From the NCBI GenBank assembly GCA_024704765.1, contig JAKMXF010000320.1:186001-250000 (forward strand): a stretch of DNA of 64,000 nucleotides, given 5' to 3'. A model generated the notes under the pieces. The model saw only the letters and a program-made list of their open reading frames with translations, had not been told where the DNA came from and made no database searches. Positions 30,991 to 42,376 of this stretch are shown here, in pieces. Made by a program: the position numbers and the translations under genes. Every line of letters starts with the position of its first letter. Positions within the stretch are counted from its first letter, which is position 1. Source of the DNA: Oopsacas minuta (lineage: Eukaryota > Porifera > Hexactinellida > Lyssacinosida > Leucopsacidae).

Positions 30991-31298
30991 CAAAGCTACA
31001 TTACACCCTCCTCGGTTACACGATTCATTCTGGAGTCCATTTTACAATGAAGGTAAAATACAATGGCTCATGGTACAGATATGACGGAATGGAGAGACCA
31101 AAGTTAAGGAGGTGCAATAATTTTGAGAGTTTACAGGGCCGAAAAAATTGCATAATTTATGTCATAACAAGAATTGTAGATGATAGTTACGTAGGATAGT
31201 TGTAGTTTGCAACCAATAGTTATCCCACAATCTTAGTATTTAGATCATATAAGTAACAATATTACTTGTTTTTATCCAACACTTTCGAGACAATTGGG
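30991..31298 (+). repeat. Partial second copy of the Ginger 3' coding region
   Basis: It is nearly identical to 29697-30008, including the His-box-coding part (HSGVHFTMKVKY) and the 3' flank, with a handful of substitutions and a small indel. Similarity stops after CAATTGG. No right inverted repeat follows, so this copy is truncated or its continuation is unrelated sequence. Confidence 0.85.
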
Positions 31299-32311
31299 CA
31301 GCAGATGACCATATGTTTGCACATAGGTATACGATTTTGATCTGACACAATTTGCCACTTTATAATTTTTCCCATAGGAATTGTAGTAGGTTTTGGGATA
31401 ATAGAATACTAGGAGCAAATTCGTAGGAAGGTATAAACACCATACAATGGTATTGATATAATTCAAGTAACTTAGTACACAATCGCCAGACTATGGGAAA
31501 ATAATTATCGACATAATAGACACAATTTGCGTGACGTCATAAACCAAATAAAATTTGAAACGCGAATAACTTAATAATGATAACAACCAAAGTAATACTA
31601 CCAATTGATGAACTGTAGTATAAATTAGGATGGACATATTGGTCACCATAACTACCACGTTAGTGGAGGCGGTGATGACAAAGCAACATTTTCAAAAAGT
31701 GAGATTTCGAAAAATTAGATGAGACATTAGTGTTGCAGACAGTCAACATGACGTCAAGTAATACTAGAATGCTCATAACTCCGTTTTTATGAGAGGTAGA
31801 AGTACTGCTTATGATATTTTAACTCGAATGTATTACTGGACCACGGACGCACCCTTGCTATATTATTTTAAATTAAATGTATTGTTGTGCCATGGGGATA
31901 TCCTTGCTATGATATTTTAACTCAAAATAGGAAAATTGAAGCCTTATAATATTTATTTCATGTAGTCACAAAATATGACTTCTCTTGGTGCTATTGAATT
32001 GAAAATGAACTAGAAATATCAGTCAGGAGTTAGCGTTCAATTGCAATAGTTAGATTTATTAAATTGACTACAGTTGTCATAGCAATACGTAACTATGTAA
32101 AGATAAATCATGTTCATCGTCACTATTTCTAGTGAATCTCACTCACACCATATAAATCGTCTAAAACTATACAACCAATCAAATTATTCTCTAATAAATA
32201 AGAAGGTGAATTGCTGTGATCACCTTTGTAGAAGGGCGTAGATCCTGGGGGGGGGGGCAAGAGTATCATTTCACCCCTGCCTTTGTAACTGGCGCAAATG
32301 GTAGTGAAAAG
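31299..32311. other. Intergenic, no gene seen
   Basis: AT-rich, with a transposon-end-like GGGCGTAGATCCTGGGGGGG at about 32227. No coding sequence is supported. Confidence 0.4.
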
Positions 32312-32767
32312 TTACGATATATATTGAATTAGAATTATCGTTGGGCGGTGATCTTGATATCTTAACCAGATAATTTTTCGAGTTATTTCACCTTTAATTA
32401 TTCTTTCTTCTGCAACATATATTTCCGTCTTTAAGAGAAGAGATATGGCCACTATTTCAATATCGGTTGTCCATACGGCATCCATGTACTTCATTGATTC
32501 TTTTAAATGGTTTAGGCAGTGAAGTTTGGTTTATATTTTGTTTGAAAATACCATTGAATACTTTGCTTTCCTTCAGTAGCCATATATAGACAAAGCTCCT
32601 GGCGTAATCTCCCATGAAATCTCTCGAACCAGTTATGAGTTTAGAAAAACACCTAAGAAAGCAATTGCCATCACCTTTTATACTTTCACGTAGCCAAGGT
32701 ATGTAATTCCTGAGGGGTTTTCCAATTATGGATGATTGCTGATCAAAGGTTTCTACAAAGTTAACCT
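32312..32767 (-). pseudogene. OTU cysteine protease domain exon
   Basis: The exon follows a TTATTGCAG acceptor. It contains the OTU catalytic block IKGDGNCFLRCFSKL (Asp and Cys of the D-G-N-C motif), then R-SFVYIWLLKES. After a -1 frame shift near 32485 the matching downstream block VWTTDIEIVAISLLLKTEIY appears. The region expected to hold the catalytic His is not seen before the stop at 32312. OTU domains remove ubiquitin and are known passengers of Ginger1 elements. Confidence 0.75.
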
Positions 32768-33913
32768 GCAATAATTGAAATATTCTTTTTGCAAATGGAT
32801 TGTAATTGGTGTGTCGGTAGGATTATCACCAGGTAGACTTTACTAAATTGAGGGTCAGGTACGTTATCGTCTATTCCACATAAAATTCTCTACTAAGTTA
32901 ATTACCTAAAGACAGATACAACAGTAAATAAATATAAAAACCTAAGTTGAATAATATATAAAACAAGAAAAATTCACAATTATTTGCCATTTTTCAATGC
33001 AATAATAATTGCTACTTAGATCTAAACTTGTATAGAAATTATTCAAAAGTCACACAATAATGTATGTCATACTTACCAATAGAACTATAATTCTATGTGT
33101 GTATTCGAAAGATTTTCTGAAAGTCTCTGATGATGAGGAATACACTTCAATTGACAAAAGGGGAGCATATCTAGTAACTTGAGTTTCTAAAATCAAGAGA
33201 AAATGTGTTGCATACAGCCGTCTTTGCTTAATCGAAACACTTTATAAGCTTGCCGGAATAAACGGTCCCTAATAAGAGAAGCTATTGTTGTTTTTATAGT
33301 ATTAATAGAAAAAAACAATAAAATTGCATATAAGAAACTTGAAAATAGGAAATTGGGATTCAGCATACTTTGTTACCAAATTTTATTCGTTATGAGTAAG
33401 TCTCTATGTATATTTTGAGATTTTCACTATGTTTTTTACCTTATATTCATAAAACAACAAATAATATTCACATTTGATTAATTCAAATGTGTGAAAATCA
33501 GATTCAGCATATTTGATATATTTAGTCAAGTTTATTGAACTCTGTTACTTTCTAGATAAACACGATTAATCATAAGTTCATATGAGACATCTCAGGATTA
33601 AGAAATTCGAATTAAATGTTTTTGCTTGTCGTAGTTTCTCGATATTACTATAAATAATTATACATACGCACAGCATGATAATTATTGTGCATAAATAAAA
33701 TAAACCATTCAAATTTTTCAGTTGACTCCAATTTTAATCTATTTTGACGAACTAAACTAGTGATCTAAGGGATATATTGTCCTTAAGACATTTTTTCGTT
33801 ATTGGAAATTGAGATTATTATGCAGTACCAAATACAAGTAATAATGGAATCATCTTAACATAAGTAGAGTCGTTAAACGTAATATATTAGTTTTCATCAT
33901 AGTAATATTAACT
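32768..33913. other. Putative intron between integrase and OTU exons
   Basis: No coding sequence is seen. The interval is bounded by a donor (GTAAGT at 33913) and an acceptor (TTGCAG at 32768) on the minus strand, so it may be an intron. It contains degenerate copies of the dispersed repeat also present at 19330-19600. Confidence 0.4.
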
Positions 33914-34890
33914 TACATCTTCAAAATTGTGGCTTCAACCAATCCGTTGCTTTGTGGATGGTATGCAGCTGTGCTTCTGTTGTCAATTTTCAGTTGAGTG
34001 TGGACCATTTTAAACACCCAAAATAAAGGTTGTAAACTTGTAATGTCACTAATAGAGGAGTAAAATTGCAAATAATATGCAGACACCTCGCTTGTGAATT
34101 CTTTGCCCTGGTCATGTTGAATTTTTTTCGGAGTACCTAGCAATAAGTATACCTCCATTAACTGATCGAGGATTTGTTTTGTACACTTAGATTTCAATGG
34201 TCTTGCAACGCAATATTTTGACAAATAGCATACAACACCCAATATGTGTTGGTATCCGTCAGAGGTTTTCGGCATATTGCATACTAAGTCCATCCCGATA
34301 TGATGTCAGGGAGTGTCAGAGGAGGAATTAAGTGGAGTTCACGCTGGGGTTGGCGAGGAATGGCGGCTGATATTTGACAGATATGGCATGTTTGAACCTA
34401 GTTTACATATTAAATAATAATAATAATATTCCCCATAAGGAAAAGCGCACATTTCGTAGTAAGTTACACATTCCTTTCTTTATGGATTCATCCCAGGCCA
34501 GAAATATTTGTTCCTAATCCTGAGTGAAGTAGAATTTACTCTAAGATGAGCTGATTTATCATGAAATGATGATAAAATTTCCTTAAATTCAGATCGCATT
34601 GGAACCAATAGATATTTCTCAGAACCATCTTTAGTGTGAAGTTTCTAATTTATCAACAAAACACAAATAATTTAATTTCGTGTTTTCTATGTAAGTGCAT
34701 TAACCATAAAAACATTTCAAATTAATCCTTTACCTTGCAAAGTTTGCCATTTTGGTTAACTTTGTACAGTTTGACCTTTTCTCGGGAATTTTTCTTTGAA
34801 TGAGCTGGTATCTTTGCTCTTAAGATTTCAGAAGGATATTCTTCATCGACAAGATACTATAATATGGATTGGCAGTATATTCGGAAGTAC

Positions 34891-35225
34891 GACATTTGTG
34901 TACAGATTTTCTGGGTAAATACTTAGAAATCAGTCTAAGGTTATAGCTCCCTTTAACTCGGCGAACTGCACACAACAGTAGAATCTTTCATTTGCGATAA
35001 TAATAGAATTTCTCTTCTTGTACACATATACAGTCAACATCCGTTAATCGAACTCTCAGAGTAAATCAAATTCTGTTCGAGATAGCAGATGTTGACTGTA
35101 TATGTGTTAAGAAGAAAAATTCTATTATTATCGCAAATGAAAGATTCTACTGGTGTGCAGTTCGCTGAGTTAAAGGGAGCTACAACCTTAGACTGATTTA
35201 CACTGAAAGTCTGTACACAAATGTC
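34891..35225. repeat. 335-bp near-perfect palindrome (foldback)
   Basis: Left arm starts GACATTTGTGTACAGA and right arm ends in its reverse complement. Arms of about 140 bp are highly similar throughout (for example AATCTTTCATTTGCGATAAT). The centre is occupied by a 68-bp MITE-like piece at 35031-35098, itself palindromic (CAGTCAACATCCG ... GTTGACTG) and flanked by TA. Confidence 0.85.
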
Positions 35226-36529
35226 CCTGTACATATTTGTCTTTGTACAAAAAATTTCATATATTAATTGGCTTAGGAGTCAAAAACTAAAAATAGCAAT
35301 ACAATACAATTCAAGTAAATAATTAAATATCAGTATTTATATTACCATTTTAACAGTGTGTGACCACATGAAATTTTATAAGGCTTCAAAATTCAATTTT
35401 CCAAATTTTAGTTAAAATATCACAGCAAGGATATCTCCATAACGCAAAAATACATTTCAGTAAAAATATTATACGAAGAGTACCCGGGCCTCTAGGCACA
35501 TATGACACGACGCCACTGTACATGGCAAATATACTATTGAATTATTTTGTAAGATCAACCCCATTTGCAGCCGTTGAGAGCAAGTATCTACGTGAATTGT
35601 GAGATTTTGAGATTTTGAGAATTTGTTTACTTAATATTAATAATAACAACAATAAATTTACATTTGAGAAACTTGAAAATGAGAAATTCCGATTCAGCGT
35701 AGTTAGTTATTCCTGGGTAGCCGTTTAGATCTAATCATCCTCGAGATATCATCCAACTCCATAACAATAGGGCATTCTACTATTAAAGTTAGATGTGCTT
35801 TAATGTAGCAGTATTCAATCAACAAAATACAAAATTGCATGCAGTGTTCATCTAAGGAATCGGGGTATCCTCCTGGAATTTTGACAGCAGCCCCCCCTCA
35901 GATGTACGCCCCCGAAAATTAGAGGGAACACTGATTGTATGTCAGGAAGCATGAATAGAACATAATTTATAATGATATATACATATACCAAAAATACAAG
36001 ATGATAATTATAGATGAATAAGGGTCTAATTAATTAGAATAATTATCTACACTAAAAGTAAGGTAATGCGTGATGTCAATAGCCTCAAAATATATTTTAA
36101 CAATAATCATTGAGCAATAAATAATAGTACTTTATCATTATGACTGTATAAGTAGGTAAAACACCTACTTATACATGTGCACTACTTTCAAACTTAAAAG
36201 TGTTCAAGTTTCGGAAGTAGTACTGCATGTTCAAAAATATTTCGTAAGTTTATATATGACAATTATTATATGGAAGTACTCGGGGTAATGATTTTGCAAA
36301 GGTAGTACATGGTCTACAAAAGGTTGGAACCCCTTGCAATAATGATTTGCTGAGATGAATTTAAAAAATAGGCATTACTACTTGTAATAAAACGATTCAG
36401 CAGAATCAATGTAATTAGTGAGCAACCCTGGAACAGTATTGTTTAATTTGAATTTTCCATCGATGTAATTACGCATCAAGGAACATTTAAATAATTCCTA
36501 AATAATGTGATTTCAGAGGCATTAACTAG
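35226..36529. other. Intergenic, no gene seen
   Basis: AT-rich spacer with diffuse copies of dispersed repeats (35600-35720 resembles 19500-19600 and 42010-42060). No frame is convincing. Confidence 0.4.
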
Positions 36530-36577
36530 AGCAAGGTTGAACCTGCATAAACCGACACCTGTATAATCCTGAAGACC

Positions 36578-37126
36578 TGTTGCGTAGGATTTTGACTCGC
36601 ATCAAAATGTATAACAGCCATAGGATTTGGGCCCGCATCAAAATGTATTATTGTAGTAGGATTTTGACCCACATATAATGTATTATTGCCGTAGGATTTT
36701 GACCCACATATAATGTATTATTGCCGTAGGATTCTAACCCGCATATAATGTATTATTGTCGTAGGATTCTGACCCGCATATAATATATTATTGTCGTAGG
36801 ATTTTGACCCGCATATAATGTATTATTATCGTAGGATTCTGACCCGCATATAATGTATTATTGTCGTAGGATTCTGACCCGCATATAATATATTATTGTC
36901 GTAGGATTTTGACCCGCATATAATGTATTATTATCGTAGGATTCTGACCCGCATATAATATATTATTGTCGTAGGATTTTGACCCGCATATAATATATTA
37001 TTATCGTAGGATTCTGACCCGCATATAATATATTATTGTCGTAGGATTTTGACCCGCATATAATATATTATTATCGTAGGATTTTGACCCGCATATAATG
37101 TATTATTGTCGTAGGATTTTGACCCT
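36578..37126 (+). repeat. 35-bp tandem (minisatellite) array, about 15-16 units
   Basis: The unit is about GTAGGATTTTGACCCGCATA plus TAATGTATTATTGTC, repeated head to tail with TTTT/TTCT and TGTC/TATC/TGCC variants. A higher-order alternation of the two variants is visible from 36780 on. First units are more divergent (CATCAAAATGTATAACAGCC). It has no spacers, so it is not a CRISPR array. Confidence 0.95.
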
Positions 37127-37528
37127 AAAGTAATCTTACTTCTCTGTCATTTGACTTTTTCGATTTCCATACACTTTCATTACGTAATTACCACTAAATG
37201 TACATAATGTAATTCAACTTTAGACTTGCCATACGTATACGTAACTGGATAAACAAGTCAATTTAGAGTTGGATTCTAGAAAGTAGTGAATTTGTTTGAT
37301 AACATGTAAACTATGTTCCCACTACATATAACAAATTTACAATATGTATAATTATCCAAAATGCCAAATATAGACAGTGTATATAAATATTTTATAATAA
37401 TATTACTTGTACAGAAGGTGGTAGGTATTTGATAATTGTATTTAATAACTCATAATAAATAATATAATTTAACATGTCAATCTATATATTGCAATATATT
37501 CTATCAAATAACAAAAATATTACAAGCA

Positions 37529-38144
37529 TTAACATGATAATGAATATTCGGAATATCTTAAGTACGAATTGTAGGCGATTTCATCTTTGCCCATTTCTCT
37601 ATACTTCCTGACATAGGATCCAACATCATTGTATATGCCATTCCAATCATATTTATTTCGGATTCCATCAATGGTAGTATTGATTCCAGGATGAGTGACA
37701 TTGTGATAGAATCCGATAATGTTGTCAATTTCTGAGACTAGTGGAATCTCCAAATATTTCACACAGCCATTTTTCTTTCTGAAAATCTACAAGAAATTAT
37801 TTTAGTTAAACTCAGAGGTTGTAGGTAGCATTGAGGGGCAGAGGAGTCCCCTAGCGTTTTCACCCTTCTCATCTCCCTATGGTACGCAAATTTAATGAGG
37901 CAACTACATATCTGCCTCCTCGCAGATATGTAGTTGCCTCAAGATTTCTAATTATGTCCCGGAAATAAGTATAAATCAAAAATATCATTCAGGAATATAC
38001 CTTCATTAGCTTATTCTCTTGAAAGTAAATCCCCTTGCACTTTCTGACAAAATTCTTCTTTCTGTAGCGATCACTCTTGATTTCTGGTGGGATAATATTC
38101 GTCTGGAGGTATCCACGAATTGCTTCATACTCTGTCGCATCCAT
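37529..38144 (-). pseudogene. Two exons of a Ginger/GIN-like N-terminal region
   Basis: Exon 1 (38144-38001, 48 codons, starts MDATEYEAIRGYLQTNIIPP) ends at AAG before GTATAT. Exon 2 (37786-37529) follows TTGTAG and joins in phase 0, giving 133 residues. The exon 2 block FYHNVTHPGINTTIDGIRNK with a Trp is the HHCC zinc-binding region of gypsy/Ginger integrases. The two Cys positions are replaced (YVRKYREM), so the finger is dead. No integrase core follows within the element. Alignment with 27639-27917 and 814-1122 is clear in spacing and motif. Confidence 0.65.
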
Positions 38145-38793
38145 AATGAAAAATGTCAAAAGTAAATATAAGTGTTGAAGTTGAAATCTAGAAATAAAGT
38201 AAAATGTTAGTGTGTGCATTCAGGAAGTCACACATGTATAAATACGAATACTATGTGACTAGGGATGAAATGTTGATATTACTTGATTTGCAATTGCTAC
38301 TTGCGGGTCAAAATCCTACGCAACAGACCTCTATATTCCGACAGTTTTTCTGATCTGAAACAACTGCCGACAATACAAATTCCCTTGTATAATCCGACAC
38401 ACTTTTAATATTCCAACGAGTGTCGGTATGCAGAGTCCACTGTAATTTAAAGTTATAACTAATATGAAGGATAAATAAGTATTCTCTCAGTTCAATCCTA
38501 AGATTCTAATATAATCTATAATTAGTTTGGAAATCAGTAAGATAATTAACAAAATATTACTTATAATTATCAATCAAAACAAATAAAGTATAAAGTTACA
38601 ATTAGTATATCAGTTCACAATGCTATTGGATAACTTTCAACATATCAACTGAGTGAACTTTATTACTAGGTAAATGGTTAAGTTTAGTAAGCAAGATTGT
38701 ATTAGAGAGCTATAAATTGATAACTTTCGGAGGAAACAATAAATACAATTACTTCGATAACCAAAAATTACCAAATATACCTAATAATTCAAA

Positions 38794-39807
38794 ATGGAAA
38801 CACTGCTGGTAAGGGCTACAAGATTTCTTCAACCTGGAGAAAACAAACTAATGGGAAGAGCTGCATCTCTGAACAGTATTCATATGATTGATGGGATGAA
38901 CAGCAAAACACTTAACAGAACATTAACAAAAACAAAAGACCAACCATTCTCTTTCGGAATAGGAGAGGTCGTAAATGTACTAACTGATAAAGAAAAGGTT
39001 AAGGGACTACAGATGTTTCACGATAGGTGGATTGAGGATATGGACATAACGATAGGAAGGGAGGGAGTAGTGCGCTACATTTCACATAACGGAGAAATCG
39101 GGGTTGAGATAGAAGGAGTAAGATGGTTCTTCAACCCAAAGTGTCTCACGAAAGAAGATTTTTGTATAGGAGACACTGTAAAAGTCATTGAAGATGAAAA
39201 CAAGGCAAGGAGGCTACAGTACGGACTTGGGGAGTGGAGCAATTCACTTTATGGCATCCTAGGAAAGAAAGGTCAGGTTGTGAACATATACACAGATGGA
39301 TGTGTAGAGGTACATATCAATGATAAATCTTGGGCGTTCAATCCTAAATGCTTGGTGAAGAAACCTGAAATCGTGACGTATACGAGAGATGATCCAATCA
39401 AAGTAATTAGTAACGGGGACATGCTAAAAATGATACAAGGAATTGTAGGCTGGAAAGAAGGAATGGAAAAGCTGAGTGGGAAACATGGGAGAGTTATCGC
39501 TACACTTCCAAATAAAGAAATAGAAGTGAAAATTGAAGAAGTGCGTTGGGTGTTGAGTTACAAGTGTATCTACAAAAGCAAAGAGCCTATTATCAAGTGT
39601 AGAGTAGGGGATCATGTCAGAGTAAATGAGAATGAAGAAACAGTGAGAAACCTGCAAGAAATAAGTCGGATCTGGATAGAAGCAATGAATGTTACATTGG
39701 GGAAGAAAGGAATTATAAGCAGGGTGTATAGAGACGGGACTATTCGAGTAGAGATAGAAGGAAACGAATGGAATTTCAATTCGAAATGTCTCTCACTGTG
39801 CAATTAA
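38794..39807 (+). CDS. Four-repeat Mind-bomb-type SH3 protein
   Basis: An intronless 337-residue frame starts METLLVRATRFL. After about 50 low-complexity residues there are four repeats at about 52-118, 122-188, 199-260 and 267-334. The pattern is GD-x-V-x-V, LQ, W, LG-K-x-G, then D-G and W-x-FN-x-K-CL (for example VRWFFNPKCL, SWAFNPKCL, EWNFNSKCL). This matches the SH3_15 (MIB/HERC2-associated) repeat of Mind bomb E3 ligases. The third repeat is worn (ISNGDMLKMIQGIVGW). Mib also has ZZ, ankyrin and RING modules; none is present here. I infer a protein-binding adaptor derived from, or sharing ancestry with, Mib, perhaps competing for Mib ligands. It is on the plus strand, unlike the other host genes here. 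Confidence 0.78.
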   Translation: METLLVRATRFLQPGENKLMGRAASLNSIHMIDGMNSKTLNRTLTKTKDQPFSFGIGEVVNVLTDKEKVKGLQMFHDRWIEDMDITIGREGVVRYISHNGEIGVEIEGVRWFFNPKCLTKEDFCIGDTVKVIEDENKARRLQYGLGEWSNSLYGILGKKGQVVNIYTDGCVEVHINDKSWAFNPKCLVKKPEIVTYTRDDPIKVISNGDMLKMIQGIVGWKEGMEKLSGKHGRVIATLPNKEIEVKIEEVRWVLSYKCIYKSKEPIIKCRVGDHVRVNENEETVRNLQEISRIWIEAMNVTLGKKGIISRVYRDGTIRVEIEGNEWNFNSKCLSLCN

Positions 39808-41783
39808 ATATTTTTGACATACAAATTACCCAGTTACAATAATCTATATTATTAAAACAATGGAATAAAATATTATTAGAAAATATTATATGTTTACACT
39901 TGCAGAATCAGTGAAGTGATCTTGGTACTCCAGAATATGGCGTGGGCAAATTTAACAAGTTAGTCCGGTGGTAGTCCAACTTTGTCTACCCACAATTTGC
40001 CTACTCATTCAGCACAATTAATATTTGTTATCATTTATTAAGTAACAAGTAATTTTGATATTCTTAGGATAGCTAACCACTAGCCAACTCCCCAACATAC
40101 AAGGGTATCTTAGCGCTAGTTCATTAAAATATTTCCACGAATCTTCAGGAAGAATTCTTTCAATCCATTTCACTAATCGGAACAAATTATTTTGCAATTG
40201 GAACGGCGATTTTCGGATTGGTGAGGGTGTACTGTAAATATAATATCTTATCCGAGTTTTATTGTATAGATCCTCGGGTATTGTATGTCAATATGCCAAT
40301 CCAGTGTGGCCAAACACTCTCTCACCAGCCAACGATCCAGAAATTTTGCGAACCATTTTGTCCCGGCTCCAATTTATAGCATGCATAACTATTGTATTTC
40401 AGTTTCAACATAATTAATTCATAATCATATCAACATTTCCTGTAAAATAACAGTAGTGAAATTTATATTATACATTTTTAATAAATCATGCGTCTAAGAT
40501 TTGAATCCCTGGATACAAGATATCATTCATCTTCAGCAGTTTGTCAGACAGACAGCACTCAAATTTGTCTAATAGCAAGGGTGTCAGAGGCATTCGTATA
40601 GCGGCAAGCCATTGGCCTAATTATTATTAAAGTAGTCAAGCCAAGTCTATAGGATTGAATAGGCAAAGGGTGGTTCTGGCTATGTTCCAACCAGCCTGAT
40701 TGTTTGCGCCGCCCCTGAGTAATCATCGTACGAGTGTTTAAATTTACGTGCTAACAACGAGCGAGCGAATATTTTATGGTCCGCTCGCTCCAGATAGTAG
40801 AGTCCAGGGAAATATATCTCCGTGTTCAGACATGATTGACAAAGGTTGGCTGATATGCATTCTTCCAAAATTTCAAACAGAAAGTCTAAATAATGAAACG
40901 TTACGACAAATTTACATAGGTATGAGAATAAACATCGTTTCAGAAAGCACACAATAAGTACGATTAACAGGAAATCTTTAAAATAATTAATTGATTTACG
41001 CTCAGCTCAGGTTTCCCAATTAGGTAGGAGGATGATCCAAACAATATTACTGAATAATACTATTATCAATTCTTGCATTAATCAAGAAATAGTTGACTGA
41101 CTTCATTGAAATTATGGTTATTAATTTATATGAAATATGTCTAATTAGTGAAGGCCAGGTAATCAGTAAATAGTTTGAATAAGATAATGAAGTGAAAATA
41201 TTATCAATATAAAGTTGATGAATAAAGTGAATCAATCTGATAAACCTCAATACATTAACCTCATACCTAGTAGCAGGACATATATTTAACCACAATTAAG
41301 ATTAGAAATACATTATAATTACGGTATTACTTACTTGCATGTCTAACTGGTATATATACATACACTTATCCATATAATTAACTGAATACTACCAAGAAAA
41401 TGTGTGATTTTATGACGTCAAAAAAGTGCTAACACCTCGTTTTTGGTGCGGGAATAGTTTAAAAGTAGTGGTAAATTTTAGTATACCTCATCATTACGAG
41501 CGTAAAACTCCGACCGTTATCGGTATAGTCGAGTAATTAGAATATTGTTGTGTCATGAAATAGTCATTTTGGTAGTTTGGGGCCGTATTCTGCTGCGTTG
41601 GCGTGGTTTTGAGATCTGCTCCGGCCACGCAGGGCACATTTTCAAAGTGAGAGAGCTCTGCCTTCTCAGGTTGATGTGGAATTTGCTCAGAAATCAAAAG
41701 TAAAAGTGACTCCTACTTATAGCTAATTTATTCGAAAAAATCCTCTTTGACATTTTGCAATTTAGAAACAAAATTAATTGTAA

Positions 41784-42120
41784 CGAGCCTTTGGCTCGAC
41801 GCTTCCCGATGAACTCGGCGTATTGCGCTTCGAGGTATCCATTATTCTTCAAATTGACGGCCCCCTTTGAGTATTTTAATATAGATATATTTAGAACAAT
41901 GTAATTCACAAATATACGTATATGGCATGTATGTTATTGATTTATTTTGTAAGATCAGCTCCCTTTGTAGCTGTTGAGAGCAAGTATCTACCTAAATTTG
42001 GAGGTTTTGCTAATTTGTTTACTTTATATTCATGAAAACAACAATAAATTAACATATGAGAAACTTTAATATGTGAAATCAGGAGCATGAAATTGAGTTA
42101 TTTCCCTTTTCCGTAAGATT
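41784..42120 (-). mobile_element. Helitron-like element, 3' part (family A)
   Basis: The minus strand ends CGAGCCAAAGGCTCG before a T, identical to the end of the 50169-50640 element. The GGGAAGCGTCGAGCC text and the AAATTGACGGCCCCCTTTGA stretch also match. The 5' end is not evident. Confidence 0.5.
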
Positions 42121-42333
42121 AAATTACTGATATTGACATTATAAATTTGACTGGAGATGTATTGGGAGCGTGGTCCCAAGAACCTCTATAACTTTATGTT
42201 ACAACCTCAACAGAAAAGTGTTAAATTTATTCCTTAATACCCAAATGTTCCTACATGTTCCTTTGATAAGTAAGATATATTTTATTTCCATAAAATAGTT
42301 ACAACACACATACTAAACAAAATTTACGAAATA

Positions 42334-42376
42334 CAGGCACAGACGCAGACACAGACGCAGACACAGACGCAGACAC
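42334..42376. repeat. CAGACR microsatellite
   Basis: About seven units alternating GCAGACACAGAC. It is a simple repeat in a gene-free area. Confidence 0.9.

Larger units (their letters stand above)
32312..34871 (-). pseudogene. Multi-exon Ginger/GIN-like integrase gene with OTU protease exon, broken
   Basis: Minus-strand exon-like pieces lie in order. An N-terminal piece at about 34871-34736 (DEEYPSEILRAK; NQNGKLCK, then a GTAAAGG donor) comes first. A zinc-binding piece follows at about 34645-34500 (HDKSAHLRVNSTSLRIRNKY) and then at 34400-34300 (CHICQISAAIP). The integrase core is at 34293-33914 (MDLV, HDQGKEF, TAAYHPQSNGLVEA), ending at a GTAAGT donor. An OTU exon at 32767-32312 closes the set. 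A TGA replaces the expected Trp just before HHIGMDLV, and there is a frame shift nearby. An in-frame insertion of about 28 residues separates GKEF from the HPQSNG block. The gene is not functional as written. Introns are unusual for a DNA transposon, so it may have been a captured host gene. Confidence 0.7.
36530..38442. mobile_element. TIR-bounded pogo-like element carrying a tandem array and Ginger exons
   Basis: The left arm (CAAGGTTGAACCTGCATAAA, CCGACACCTG) and the right arm (rc CAGTGGACTCTGCATACCGA, CACTCG) are inverted. Just inside both lies CTGTTGCGTAGGATTTTGAC. TA follows the right end. The interior has a 35-bp tandem array (36578-37126) and two exons of a Ginger-like gene (37529-38144). 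The left terminus is degenerate. It may be a composite formed by later insertion rather than one transposon. Confidence 0.55.

Noticed and set aside
32768-33913. Additional coding exons between the integrase and OTU pieces
   Set aside because: No frame longer than chance and no integrase C-terminal motifs; treated as an intron or lost sequence.
36578-37126. Possible CRISPR array (regular short repeats)
   Set aside because: Units are contiguous 35-bp tandem copies with no unique spacers, no cas genes, and the genome is animal.
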